64,000 nucleotides of DNA from positions 6,708,501 through 6,772,500 of the forward strand of contig OY821779.1 in the NCBI GenBank assembly GCA_963682175.1, written 5' to 3'. Within the stretch, counting starts at the first letter, position 1; every line of letters starts with the position of its first letter. Below the pieces are notes generated by a model. It saw nothing but the letters and a program-made list of their open reading frames with translations. It had not been told where the DNA came from and made no database searches. Below are positions 22,808 to 38,759 of this stretch, piece after piece. This DNA is from Triglochin maritima (Eukaryota; Streptophyta; Magnoliopsida; Alismatales; Juncaginaceae). The position numbers and the translations under genes are program-made.

Positions 22808-24640
22808 ACGCCAAATCCACCAATTACTTGGCATTATCTATCTCCATTCCTCAAATAAGTACAACCGGTGGTTTCATTAAATATATGGGAAGTAGAATTT
22901 TAAAAGCAAAGGCTAAACTAAGACAAGGTGAGTAACTAAGCTTTGACGTCTTGCTGGAGAGTCATCTCAATATCTACCTGAATATGAAAGCACACCAAAA
23001 GTTGATTGATCGGTCAATTAATGATTTTGTAGCAGAAATGTAAATAAAAAATAAAAATTGCTATAAGCTAGTTTAAAATCTAAGGTTGCAAAAGTAGAAG
23101 GAGGTTCGACATATAAGGAGGTCAAAAAATACAAGAAAAAATAAAAAAATATATCCATGGAGCTGATTACGGTAGGGTCAAAACTCAAAGAAAATCCAAT
23201 AAAGAAAGTGGTTAGAGTCCTTTGGCGATACATGAGCAGCACCTTCTTCAATAGTGGTTTCACGATGAATCACAAATTCCCCCGTAGTTGGGGTTGTGGG
23301 ATTAATGATCATTCATTCAGATACATGATTCGAATATGGATACTATCAATAATTTATAAATTCAGACTATTCATTTAAAATTTATAGCATTATTAAATAT
23401 TACAGGGGTAACTAATACAAAAAGAACGTTGAAGAAAGCAACAACAAGTTAGTATCAAATATTAATATGAAATCGAATAGTCTCATTCTCAGATGTTTGG
23501 AGTTTAAAACAAAGTGATTTATTTGATGAATCCACACAATGTGGATACTTTAAGAAGAGAGAGAATCAGAAAAACAAAGTTAATAATTTCTTTAATTTCA
23601 GAAAGAAAAAAATTCCTTTCGATTTAATATAAATAATTATTAAAAAAATAGTTACCTGCTAGCTGTACTTCTCTGCCCAGCTGACAACCTCGGTGGTCCC
23701 AACAGATGGCTAAGGTAAGATCCCATCAGATCACCACTTGTCGTCTCCCAACGTTTCCTTGTCACGCTGGTTTTGAACTTTTAATGGTGCGTTCTTTTTG
23801 CGTAACTGTTCCTACGTTTGTCCAAAATTCGGGTCCACCCCCGCCACACACTGTCAAAATCAAATCCCGCGGAACTCCAACGCGGTGGTCAAATGTTGAA
23901 AGCTCGGGAAGAAAAGTGCAAGAGTTCCCACTGGTCAAAGTCAAACCATCACAATTCACAAGTAACATACTAACATATTTCCTTTTCCAAGTTTTTAATG
24001 TTCTTTTTTTATCACTTGTGTAGTATGATTTAGCTTCTATGTCGGTGAACTACTAGATGTATCTCGATCGCAATTCATCTCGTTTTGGGAGGAGAACCTA
24101 AAACAATATCTTACTCAATGACGGTGCTGCCGCGCATTGAACCAGGAGGTCAATCGACCCTTAGATTTTGAGATTTGATATGATTTGTAAAGAAAATTTG
24201 AGTTTTGAGACTTAATATTGTTAATTCTTTTGGATTCCAACTCGCTTGAATTTTTTTTTCTTACCAATAATTAGATATGTAGACAAAATTTTGATCCGTT
24301 AAAAATATCACTACGAATTCTGACATCATGACCTAAAATTATAAGGCCGTCATAATCACTTGCGCTCCATAAAAAACAAAACAACTATTGTTTTATATTC
24401 AAATAAAATTTTCCAAAAACTAATCACAACTCCGAGAGGTTAAGTTGGTAATTAGCAATTAGTTGCGGTAGATGGGTTAATATCCAACCAACCCAAGACC
24501 AAACCGTAACAGTGGACTCGTTTATTCCCAACGAGGTCACAACTACCGCACACTTTCCATTTATTATTCCCAACGATAATAATTAATCACACATAACATA
24601 ACATAACCCATAATAAATCTTCCCGCGTATATATTATCCG
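22808..24640. other. Intergenic DNA and probable JMJ promoter
   Basis: AT-rich, no gene seen. Open frames at 23018-23378 and 23706-24023 overlap on both strands and have no domain. The last few hundred bases lead into the C-rich, pyrimidine-rich leader (24650-24790) of the demethylase gene. I could not assign a TATA box with confidence. Confidence 0.5.
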
Positions 24641-24874
24641 CTCCCATACCCTTTTCCTCTTTTCCACAGCCTCCTCCTCTCTCGCCGGAAACTTCGCCGG
24701 AGCCCCACCGGAGACACCCCCACCTCGCCGGAGCACGCCTTCCTACTCGCGATCCCGAACCCGGAAAGGGACGAGGCGGCTTAGACGTCGTGGACACAGA
24801 TCTGGTGGAGGGATCGAGTCGGAAGGGGTGGGTTTGGGGAGAAGGAGACGGGAGGAAGGAGGAGGCGTGATGAG

Positions 24875-30149
<5,275 letters not shown>

Positions 30150-31559
30150 CAAGAAGACCACTGAAGTTCTAACTCATATATCTAACTATACGAAATCAAT
30201 TGGGGAAATCTGACACGGCAAAGGAGAACAATTTATTTTAACATGAGAAATCTAGAGAATGGAACTGGTAGTATAATTCTTTCTGCCCAGCCCTCAAATT
30301 GAGGTGCTGCTGTGTTTATTCTTCTCTTTGCATTTGGGGCAAATGATCTTGCCTTAGCATGTAGTTAAGTTCGTACATGGATGAGTTGTTCAATTCTTGC
30401 ATGTGGACATTCCACTCTACTACTTATCTTTCTTTTGCAGTTTCACTTCTGTCATTTTGGATTTTTGACTCTGATCCTACGTCTTGACGCCCTTAGAGGT
30501 TGGAATTGTTACCCCTGAAGAAATTTTATAAGTGAAGAATTTACGGTGTGTTTAGTTTGTTGAAAGTGAAATAACTTTAAAATTCCAATTTCATTACTTG
30601 AATTTTCCTTGGAATCAGTCACTCCGTGAAAGTAACACTCTAGAGCCTGAGATTAGTTTGGAGGTCTTGTGCACCACCAGGCCAGTTGGTAGCAAGTTTC
30701 TACAGAAATATATCCATCACTGCTTGGAGCTTCATTACTAATTCCTCAAGGAAGGCTCTTTTTGTCCCCCATAATGCAATGCCCTTAAACATTGGGGTCT
30801 CGTTTGGATCGGGCTCTCATATGTTAGTTTATGGTAGGAAGTTAGTTTTTTGGATTTTGGATCAATAAGTTGTTTTCCAGCCAAAATCAGAATTGTTTGA
30901 ATGGATCTCCAGCCGTCTTGTCCTACCAAATCCTCAAAGTACCCTCCAATGAAGCAAACATTCTCCAATTCCCTACTTCACCTTAATCCCTCCGCCAATT
31001 TGCTTCTTCCCCAAGCAGACGTCAACCTTTCTTGTCTCTCCCTTGTAGATCCTGTAAATCTCTCACGTCGACGACGGTAAAGCATGGTCGGTCCTTCAGG
31101 CTTTTTGGATGAAGTGGTCCGAAATTGTTTACAATGGGGGTTGTTATGACAAGCAACGACGATGGTACAGAGGTGGCTAACGAGGCATACCTATACGAAA
31201 GGAGAAGAAGCGCCCAAGTGATTGATTGTGCGACGAAGACCAGCCACTTGTCCACTGGAGAGAAAAGGCGGTATCTCGGACAGTGTGTAGGGAGTAAACC
31301 CATCTCGGGTCTGACTTCTTTCAAACATTAATATCATGTGGCATTTTTCGTAATTTCCTTCATGGTTGGCATGATAGTATTCCTGTGAAGGAGGTCCTCT
31401 TTCAATTACACCGATGAGATAACATGACGAATTTCCTCAATTCAGTAGGGGCAGGATGGTCCAAATTTTTGGACCACTAAGACGACCAGCATGAGAGCGA
31501 ATAGAAGCTTACCAATTGAGCTTCTCCCATCAATGGAAAAAATATCATCGGAATACGCA
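30150..31559. other. JMJ 3' flank and intergenic DNA
   Basis: 3' UTR is likely to about 30500. After that come AT-rich sequence and MITE-like phrases (GTGTGTTTAGTTTGTTG near 30546, GTCTCGTTTGGATCGGG near 30797). Open frames at 30686-30968 and 31022-31331 overlap on opposite strands and match nothing I know. Confidence 0.5.
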
Positions 31560-31970
31560 CAAGGAGCTCAGATTCTGGGGAATCTTTCGGTGTTTGGATG
31601 ACTTTCAATCACTAGCGACTCCGAAGCCGAATTCACTACAATCCAAACACCCTTTGAGTCTCCATTTGAAGTTAGTACTCTCAAACACAAAGTCGAACCA
31701 AGGCAGTGAATGGATGTCGACTCTATGTTGGTGCCCACCCAACTGGATGGCTGCTTGGGGTTGGTCAAGATATACAAGGAGAGAGCGGAGGTTTGGAAAA
31801 AGATGGATTATAGGAGTTCCCAATCTTGGGTTCTCATGATCAACATGTTTTCCGACCGATTTAAGGCATATCACAAGGTTCGTTATGATGTTGCTAGACC
31901 ATCTTGTCCATGGAAAGATGGTAAGCTCTACATATGTTTCACTGATCTTATATTGTCTTGTGACAACCAC
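31560..31970 (+). pseudogene. Possible F-box-associated domain fragment
   Basis: The + frame around 31710-31960 reads LDGCLGLVKIYKERAEVWKK, then SSQSWVLMINM and a block CPWKDGKLYIC. This resembles the plant F-box-associated domain pattern (G-x-L-x-L-V ... E-x-W-x-M ... SW). Frames change near 31600-31720 and no F-box is visible. It abuts the hAT element inserted at 31979. A weak call: it could be chance resemblance. Confidence 0.3.
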
Positions 31971-32574
31971 AACTACAACCAGTGGCGGATCCAGAACAAA
32001 ATGTGACGGTGGTCACTTTATAAAATTACATCAAACCGAAGAAGTTATGCCTACTTAAAAAAATTAAAATTACATTCAAATATTCTTCTTATAATATAAT
32101 CCTACGAGGTTTCATGTTTTGAAACATTTTCATGATCACTTCATTGTTAATTTGACCAAAAATGTATCTTTCGATGTATGTAATGAGAGCATCATTGACT
32201 CAATTGTCTCACATCCGGTTGCGTAATCTGTTTTTCACTATGTTCGTGGCTAAAAATACTCTCTCAACAGTAGCAGTTGCTATTTGCAAGACCAATGCTA
32301 ACCTAATCAACAAAAAAACCAAGGAAAATGTAATATTTTTCTTCTTTTGAACCATCTCTTTGTGCAAGTTTTGTTAGACTATTCAAATTTCCAACTTCTG
32401 TATTCAATGTCTCCAATTGACTCTCAAGGACAATAAGATCAAATTCTGAAAAATTCTTGGGATAATGTTTGATCATTCGAGGTAATTTATTCTTGTCAAA
32501 CGAAGAGAGAAAGAACTTTTGGGACTTAAACAAGCTACACACACAAGTAACTATGTATTCATCTCTGTGAAGTG

Positions 32575-34117
32575 TGTTGGCTTTTTAGCCTTAATCTTTA
32601 TTTAGTTTTGATGATTGAGTAATCTAATCTTAATCTATATTTAATCAATCAACCTAGACAATAAAAGTAAGCAAACATGAATACATGCATTGCATATATA
32701 TTCGTGTACTTGCGATATTCTTAATAGGTTGATGAAGAATCAAGCTAAGGAGCTTGGGGACAAGAAGATAAAGACTCAAGACATGTAATCAAGCTTTGGA
32801 CCAATATGTAATGTAGTATAATTTGAGTCCTAAGGATTAATGTAAACTTGAGCACATTAGGATTCTGTCCCGTATCCCCACGGTTAACCGAACCCTTCTC
32901 GGTAAACCGAATCTTGTAGAGTTCGGTCCACCGAACACCTTGCGGTCAACAGTGTAGAATCCTTTAGGTGTTCCCTGGAATAACTACCTCGGTATACCGA
33001 ACCGCCTTCGGTAGACCGAATTAGCCTGGACCGGTTTTGGACTTTGCTCCAACGGTCGTATTTAAATCTTGACTTAAAGCCAAATTGACTTATCCATATT
33101 CGGTACACCGAACTTCATTCGGTCAACCGAATCATATTGCTTTAGGAGACCAACGGCTATTTAACTTGACCGTTATTGGTAAACCAATCTCCCACGCTTT
33201 GTCAGCGCAAAACCCGCGCAAACTTCGGACTACCGAAGTATACACGGTCAACCGAACTTAGCATAAACAGAACCCTACCAATCTTACTGTCCAGTTTGGA
33301 ACGGTTCACCGAATAGGTTTCGGTAAACCGAATTATATTAGGGTTGCTAGTTAGAGAGCTACTGGAGTTGAGTGAGCGGTTCACCGAATAGAATTCGGTA
33401 AACCGAAACGACCATCTTCGGTAATCCGTTGGGTTAACGGTCTACCGAAGAGCGTGCAAATTCTGCCCGAACTTTTGTCACATCATCACATTTCATGGGT
33501 CAACTTTCTCACCCACTCCCCAACGACTCTAAGAGCTTTGAAGCCTATATAAGGACCTCATTAGAAGCACAACACAAGTACTACACTCTCCAAACATCAA
33601 GTATCCTTGTGCTATCTTTCCCAAACCTTCAAAGCTCAAATCCTATACACTCAAGCCAAAACTTCACCACTTGTATTCCTAGATCCATATCATAATCCAA
33701 GTGTGCTCAAAGTTAGAGTGTCATTAGCAAGAGTTGTGATTCCATTCTTTCATCCAAATCACAAGAGTTGTAATAGCTTCAAGGAAGCTCCCTCTCGGGT
33801 TGTGAGAGGAGACACGGGCGAGGCGAGGTTGTTCGCGAGGCTCGGGTTTGTAAAGGCGTTGATCTCGGCCCGGTAACGGAGATCGGATAGTGGAAACCAC
33901 AAGCGAGGCTCGAGAGACGAGCGGGGCTTGTGAGTGAGGACTAGGACCCGGGGAGGGTGCCGAACCTCGTTAAATCGGGCGTCGACTTCAACGTTGGTTT
34001 GCAAGTTCTCTATCTCTTAGAATAACCCTTGCATGATTAGTTGTTAGCTCGTAATTAGTTTTTAATTCCGCATCTTGTTTAATTACGATCACTAGAGGCC
34101 CCCTTAAGATCCCCACA
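32575..34117 (+). mobile_element. Solo LTR, family B, copy 1 (+ orientation)
   Basis: 1543 bp, from TGTTGGCTTTTTAGCC to GATCCCCACA, flanked by the exact 5-bp duplication AAGTG (32570-32574, 34118-34122). TATA box TATATAAGG at 33546-33554, which sets the orientation. It matches the reverse complement of 38760-40302 over its whole length with few differences. Open frames inside (33495-33876, 33759-34004) are by-products found in both copies. No internal retroelement region. Confidence 0.93.
32880..33455. promoter_or_regulatory. Cluster of paired CGGTNNACCG palindromes (cluster D)
   Basis: At least seven pairs with the exact nine-base spacer, for example near 32882, 32990, 33099, 33227, 33302, 33376 and 33418. 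Spacer bases usually begin AA and end TT. It ends about 90 bp upstream of the TATA box at 33546. Confidence 0.65.
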
Positions 34118-34331
34118 AAGTGGTTATTCAACTTCTGAAGTTGCATATTAATTTCTGTGTTGAAGATTTCAACATGGTAGTGAAACATTTTAGTAATCTC
34201 TTCTTCTAGATTGTCTGGTATGGCTAATGGGCTAGCACTAGTTAGAACTTAAAAGATTGAATGTAACAATCCTAATTAGCACAAAAATATCAATTTGTGT
34301 GCGTCACATATCAAACTGAGAAAGAGGATTT

Positions 34332-34357
34332 GGGGGGGGGGGGGGGGGGGGGGGGGG
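34332..34357 (+). repeat. Homopolymer of 26 G
   Basis: An uninterrupted G run near the right end of the hAT element. Its length may be affected by sequencing or assembly error. Confidence 0.85.
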
Positions 34358-34413
34358 TTACCCACCACTGAACGACAAGCACAATTGTACTATAATCCAC
34401 CACTGAACTACAA

Positions 34414-35652
34414 GTGCAAATACAACTACAAGGCAATGCTTTCTTAATTACAAGCCCGATCATGTGGATATTAGCCTTCCTTTTGTCACCAGCCTAATCT
34501 CTTTCCGCATTGCTGCTTTGGAGGATTACCCACCACCATGAGACAAGCATGTCCAAAGAGGGTAAATATTTTGATAAAACATTTCCAAGGGGTGGTTGGA
34601 GTTGGAGTTGTAGTCGGAGTTGTAGTCTAATGCCCTGATGATTATGTCGGGCAGCCTCAGAGGGAACCACGACATCATCCCATGGGAGTCACAATGAAGA
34701 GATTAGAACTCAAGGAGCAGTCAAATCTCATCAGTTCCGGAGATCATGGAAATTCAAAATTGAGACCTCAAGGAATTGAGGAATTTAGGGTCTCATTGGT
34801 CTGAAAAAAAGTGAAGGAATTCCAAAACTCCAATGTCATTGGTTTTTTTTTTGGAATTTGGAGTGTAAGCGAGTGAAGTTATACAATTATGGAGTCATGA
34901 TACAATTATGAAGTTATACAATTATGGACGCTCACCCGTCGTCATCTTTTTTTTTATTGTTAAAAAATGTGGTTTCCACTAAAGTAATAGGGGATTGATT
35001 TGCTCATAAAGTAAGACACTTTAAATGCAAAGAAGAGACACACATCTCTCCTACATGAGACACACACAGTCTCGCTATGGACAAACACTCGTCCCGCTCA
35101 GGACACACCAGTCCTGCAAGAGACACACATCAGTTTCGCGAGTGACTTATTTATGTATCATGGAATGTCAATAGTCATGTGCATTAGGAAATCAACGTAC
35201 ATCTAGATTTCACATTATTAATTTTGAAAATAAATTAAATAGTTGATAAAAGACTTAACGTGCATACAGTTTAAAGGAATTATGTCTCTTCATGTCAGAA
35301 GCACCATAAATGACGTATTTAAATGGGTATATAAATCATTTTCCTTACGATTTTGTAGTACTCTCTGGACAAATTTTTCTATTTTTTTCTTTCTTTCTAT
35401 AAATAGATTATTAAAAATTATATAACACCACTTTAAGTACCACTCAATGCAACCTCCAAATCATATTAGAGGTTCGTGTGCATGGAAACAAGTAAAGAAG
35501 TGAGGAACCACGAGGCATAGGTTGTATTAGTTTTCTTATAAAAAGTTTCAGGGTGTAAGTTTAAGTTTATTAATATTATTTTCTTTTGATTGTTGAGACA
35601 AAATAGGTCTAACCTAGAATTCTGATTGAACGAGTTCATGACCAACGCCATA
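34414..35652. other. Intergenic DNA with a copied JMJ exon fragment
   Basis: Mostly AT-rich non-coding sequence. It contains the fragment at 34650-34783 described separately, and a stretch near 35037-35145 with repeated GACACACA and GTC motifs. No gene seen. Confidence 0.6.
34650..34783 (+). pseudogene. Duplicated fragment of the JMJ terminal exon
   Basis: GCAGCCTCAGAGGGAACCAC and the following bases (GGGAGTCACAATGAAGAG, CTCAAGGAGCAGTCAAATCT, GATCATGGAAATTCAAAAT) match the last exon of the demethylase gene at about 29969-30100 with scattered substitutions. About 134 bp, same orientation, 4.7 kb downstream. No intron is involved, so DNA-level or RNA-level copying cannot be told apart. It is not a functional exon. 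Confidence 0.85.
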
Positions 35653-35660
35653 CAAGTCTC

Positions 35661-36363
35661 CAGGGCGGACCAAGGACGATATTGAGGGGTTGACACATTT
35701 TAAAAATATATTAACCTAAAAATAATATAATACAAGAATTCTCTAATGAGTCCAGGGCTTAATTTTTCTAAATTAAGCCCCCACAATATCCACCACTCAT
35801 TTCAAATTGTAAGGTGGATTAAGAAAAAAACGGTTATGCTAATGAATTGTGAGACTAACTGTAAATAAGATCCAATTGTGAGATTGTAGGGGACTTATAC
35901 TAAATTTGATGAGCCATGAGCTCACTAGAACTTGACCCTAATATAATAATTTAAAAAAATTATATTAACTTCAAACATGTTTGTTGCAAGGTAACCCATA
36001 CAAGGTTTCATGCTTTGAGATTTTGGGTAAAAGGTGGAGGTGGAATTTGGGGAAAATTGAGTTTTTTAATATAAAAAATTAAGGAGATAATATGTAAATA
36101 TGTAATGTAAATGTAGTGTGTGGTTTTTGACTTTGAATCATACACTCACAGAAAAATCTCACATCGGAAATCACTAATAGTTTGATGAGGTTTATAAATT
36201 TTTAGCTTTCTACTCAATTAGTGAGTTGATCACACGCTCACAAGTCACACTGTGTTTGGTTGACAGTGTGGGTACACATCGATTTTGCTTAATATCTCGC
36301 ATCAATATCAATTTTTTGGCATTGACATTTGCCTATGCATGCCCACACTTAAGTCCGCCCCTG
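35661..36363. mobile_element. Non-autonomous hAT element, 703 bp
   Basis: The left end CAGGGCGGACC and right end GTCCGCCCCTG are inverted repeats. The 8-bp duplication CAAGTCTC is exact at 35653-35660 and 36364-36371. The body is AT-rich with no coding frame. This is a MITE-like derivative of a hAT family. Confidence 0.88.
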
Positions 36364-36565
36364 CAAGTCTCAATTCATTTTTAAAATCTAACACATATAA
36401 GATGGTCTGGACCATTCATTGTTCTTGAACTAAGTAGTTGTTTGATGGAAAAATAAGTATATTGTCCTTGAATCTTATAATTAAAACCTTGTGGTTAACT
36501 TTTAAATAAAGGTTGCTATCAGGAAATCTAAATAACAAATGATTATAATACAATTAAATTCTGAA

Positions 36566-36930
36566 ATTTTTTTAATTAATAAAAACTATTTTTTTAGGGA
36601 AAAAAGAGAGGATTTAGCTATCCGATCCCCATGGGCACGGGCCTGGCAGTCCCCCCAGGGCAGGGGTGAGTTTTTTTTAAATTAATAATTAGTTTTGGTT
36701 TTTTTAAATCATTTTCAATTTGTTTTTAATTTTTTTAAAGGTTTTCTAATTGTCTTTATTTTTTTAATTTTCAAGATCGGCCTTCAAAGAACGTGGAAGA
36801 GAGAACGTGTTGAAATTATATTATTTTATCAAATAAAAAAACTAATTCCTAAAAATTGGCCCGTGGAGATTAGATAGTTAAATCTTCTCTTTTTTTCCTA
36901 AAAAAATAATTTTTTATTAATTTAAAAATT
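36566..36930. mobile_element. Foldback MITE, about 75-bp arms
   Basis: The left arm has AATTAATAAAAACTATTTTT, GAGAGGATTTAGCTATC and ATGGGC. The right arm is the imperfect reverse complement (GCCCGTGG, GATAGTTAAATCTTCTCT). The arms enclose about 210 bp of T-rich sequence without a gene. Target duplication not determined. Confidence 0.65.
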
Positions 36931-37567
36931 CCTGTATATTGCCTATTCAATATCGAATATATTTATCGCTTTTGAAATAATAGTAGAATTTTCACGTCAC
37001 AAACGGAATGTTGTAAAGCATATGCGAATCGTTTCAACTTATAAGCATATTCAATTACCTTTACTTGTGGGTTTTTTCTAAAAAAAAATATATAGTCTTG
37101 GAAAACGACTACAAGTCTAACAATTTCCTTACATTTTGGTGTGGGTAATGAGAATTTTGAGGTTGCAAGTGGGGATCTGATTTCCTTGGTTAGAGTGATT
37201 GTTTGGGGACGAAATTTACAAACATGGGTGGTGAAATTTTGTCACCCGCTAATTCAATGACATATGCATAAATAAAGAAGTTTTGTAATGTCATAAGCAT
37301 AAATAGAGGTTTTTTGTAATGACATCAAAATAAATATGAATAATGAATGCAACAATTGTAAATGCATAAAATAGGTATTTTTCTTGAACATAAATCTTTT
37401 TGTTAGCTTCAAGTCTTCAACATATATTGTATATCAATTAACAAACTATTTTAAACTAGAGTTGCTGATATTAAATATAGCACTTGGTCCAAACTAGTTG
37501 TATCTATAGTAATGAAAAAGTTTTTTCTTCTTCTCTTGTATACTCTTTCATATTTATATTTGCCTAA

Positions 37568-37609
37568 AAAGTAACAGTAAAGGTAAGAGTACACCTTTAC
37601 TGTTACTTT
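37568..37609. repeat. Perfect 17-bp hairpin with 8-base loop
   Basis: AAAGTAACAGTAAAGGT (37568-37584) and ACCTTTACTGTTACTTT (37593-37609) are exact reverse complements around AAGAGTAC. There is no U-run typical of an RNA gene, and no known family was recognised. Confidence 0.8.
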
Positions 37610-38759
37610 GAATAGGGTATTTAATTGTATATTTGCCCAAACTATAGAGTTGAGATTACAATTTCGATAAGAGTATACATGGAAATAGGAAGTAAGGAAG
37701 GCGTTCGTGCAAGAAACTCCAGGAGGCAAGCGCATGTATGACGTGCACGCATTATGTCTTCTTTATTTGTTTGTCTGTTTTTCAAAAATAAAATTATACA
37801 AAAAAAATCATTGGAAAATTCTTTGAAGAATCCACCTGGGACTGTCATATATAATCCATAGTTTCCCTTGATTTTCTGTATCGTCGAGAATTGTAGCCCC
37901 AATCTATTAAAGCTTCGTGTAAATTATTGTTGTTGTGTTTGAGAAATGCTTCAAGCAAGTTGTTGGCTTGCTTTAGCAATAGGTGGCGTAATAAGAAAAA
38001 GGATGTGAGGATGTTACACTTTGCGTAAACGCATAACGCCGAAGTGGTCGAATGTCATGTACAAAGATTCTCCAATGGACACTTCCACTTGGAGATCCAT
38101 TTTTCTTGTTGGCTTTATTTGACCTTTTATCTTGTTGTTCGTTTCCCCACCCTTTTGAAAATGAGAAAAAGTTAAGGTCAACCAACTACCGTTGTAGTAG
38201 CTACTCTACTAATCTGAATATTTTAAGGATGTAATTTGTTCGCCAATTTTGGTAAAGTAGTGGAACTTCTATATATATTTAAAATCATAAAATTATATTT
38301 TCAAAACTTCTAATTTTTTTCTGGCAAACTGATGGCATCACACCCTGAGCAACCTGTCACTTCCAGAACTAACCAATGGCCTTTGTTGAAGAGTAGTTAT
38401 ACACGGACGCGCGCGTCACGGACGCGCCTTACGTGGATCTGTACAGCTCAGATATTTTTCTTTGAGTCAGCGTCCAGTCAGCGAAATTTCTCTTCGCGCG
38501 TTTTGGTCTTTTTAAAAAACGCCGGTTCTTTAAGTTGAACGATTCATTTCCCAATACACAGATAAGACAGTGTGCAGACCCTAGGACATCGTGCAGTCTC
38601 ATTATTCGTGCAGAGCCCACACTTATCATAATAAAATATTTGTTTTTAAGTTTTACGTTGGATCAACTTAATTTGTCTAGCTTACTTTATGTGTGTGTGC
38701 AATTTACATTATGTGTTTGTCTTGTTTACGTTATGTGTCTGTCCGGAATAAGTGTATAT

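Larger units (their letters stand above)
32160..34190 (-). pseudogene. hAT transposase C-terminal remnant, split by the solo LTR
   Basis: Reading the - strand: FHYHVEIFNTEINMQLQKLN near 34185-34125, then across the LTR TEMNT, a stop, LLVCVACLSPKSSFSL, LPRMIKHYPKNFSEFDLIVL (32303-32542 frame), then TATVERVFLATNIVKNRLRN and ALITYIERYIF near 32300-32170. These are consecutive blocks of the hAT C-terminal dimerisation and catalytic region in plants. Stops and frameshifts are present. Confidence 0.75.
31980..34405 (-). mobile_element. hAT element (internally deleted) with nested solo LTR
   Basis: The left end CAGTGGCGGATCCAG pairs with the right end CCACCACTG (read inward CAGTGGTGG). The 8-bp duplication AACTACAA lies at 31971-31978 and 34406-34413; one extra C separates the left copy from the end. 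It encodes the C-terminal part of a hAT transposase on the - strand. Excluding the nested LTR (32575-34117) and its duplication, it is about 0.88 kb, so most of the transposase is missing. Confidence 0.8.
36372..38379. other. AT-rich intergenic DNA
   Basis: No gene seen. Contains the foldback 36566-36930 and the short hairpin 37568-37609. Open frames at 37451-37902 and 37973-38234 overlap on both strands with no domain. Confidence 0.55.

Noticed and set aside
32880..33455. Regularly spaced palindromes as a CRISPR array
   Set aside because: This is a plant nuclear context; the conserved unit is only 10 bp with a variable centre, and the spacers are nine bases, far too short. No cas genes.
33759..34004. 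81-aa frame, identical in both family B LTRs, as a conserved gene
   Set aside because: Identity reflects recent LTR copies. The frame runs antisense to the LTR transcript, near its 3' end, and has no known domain.
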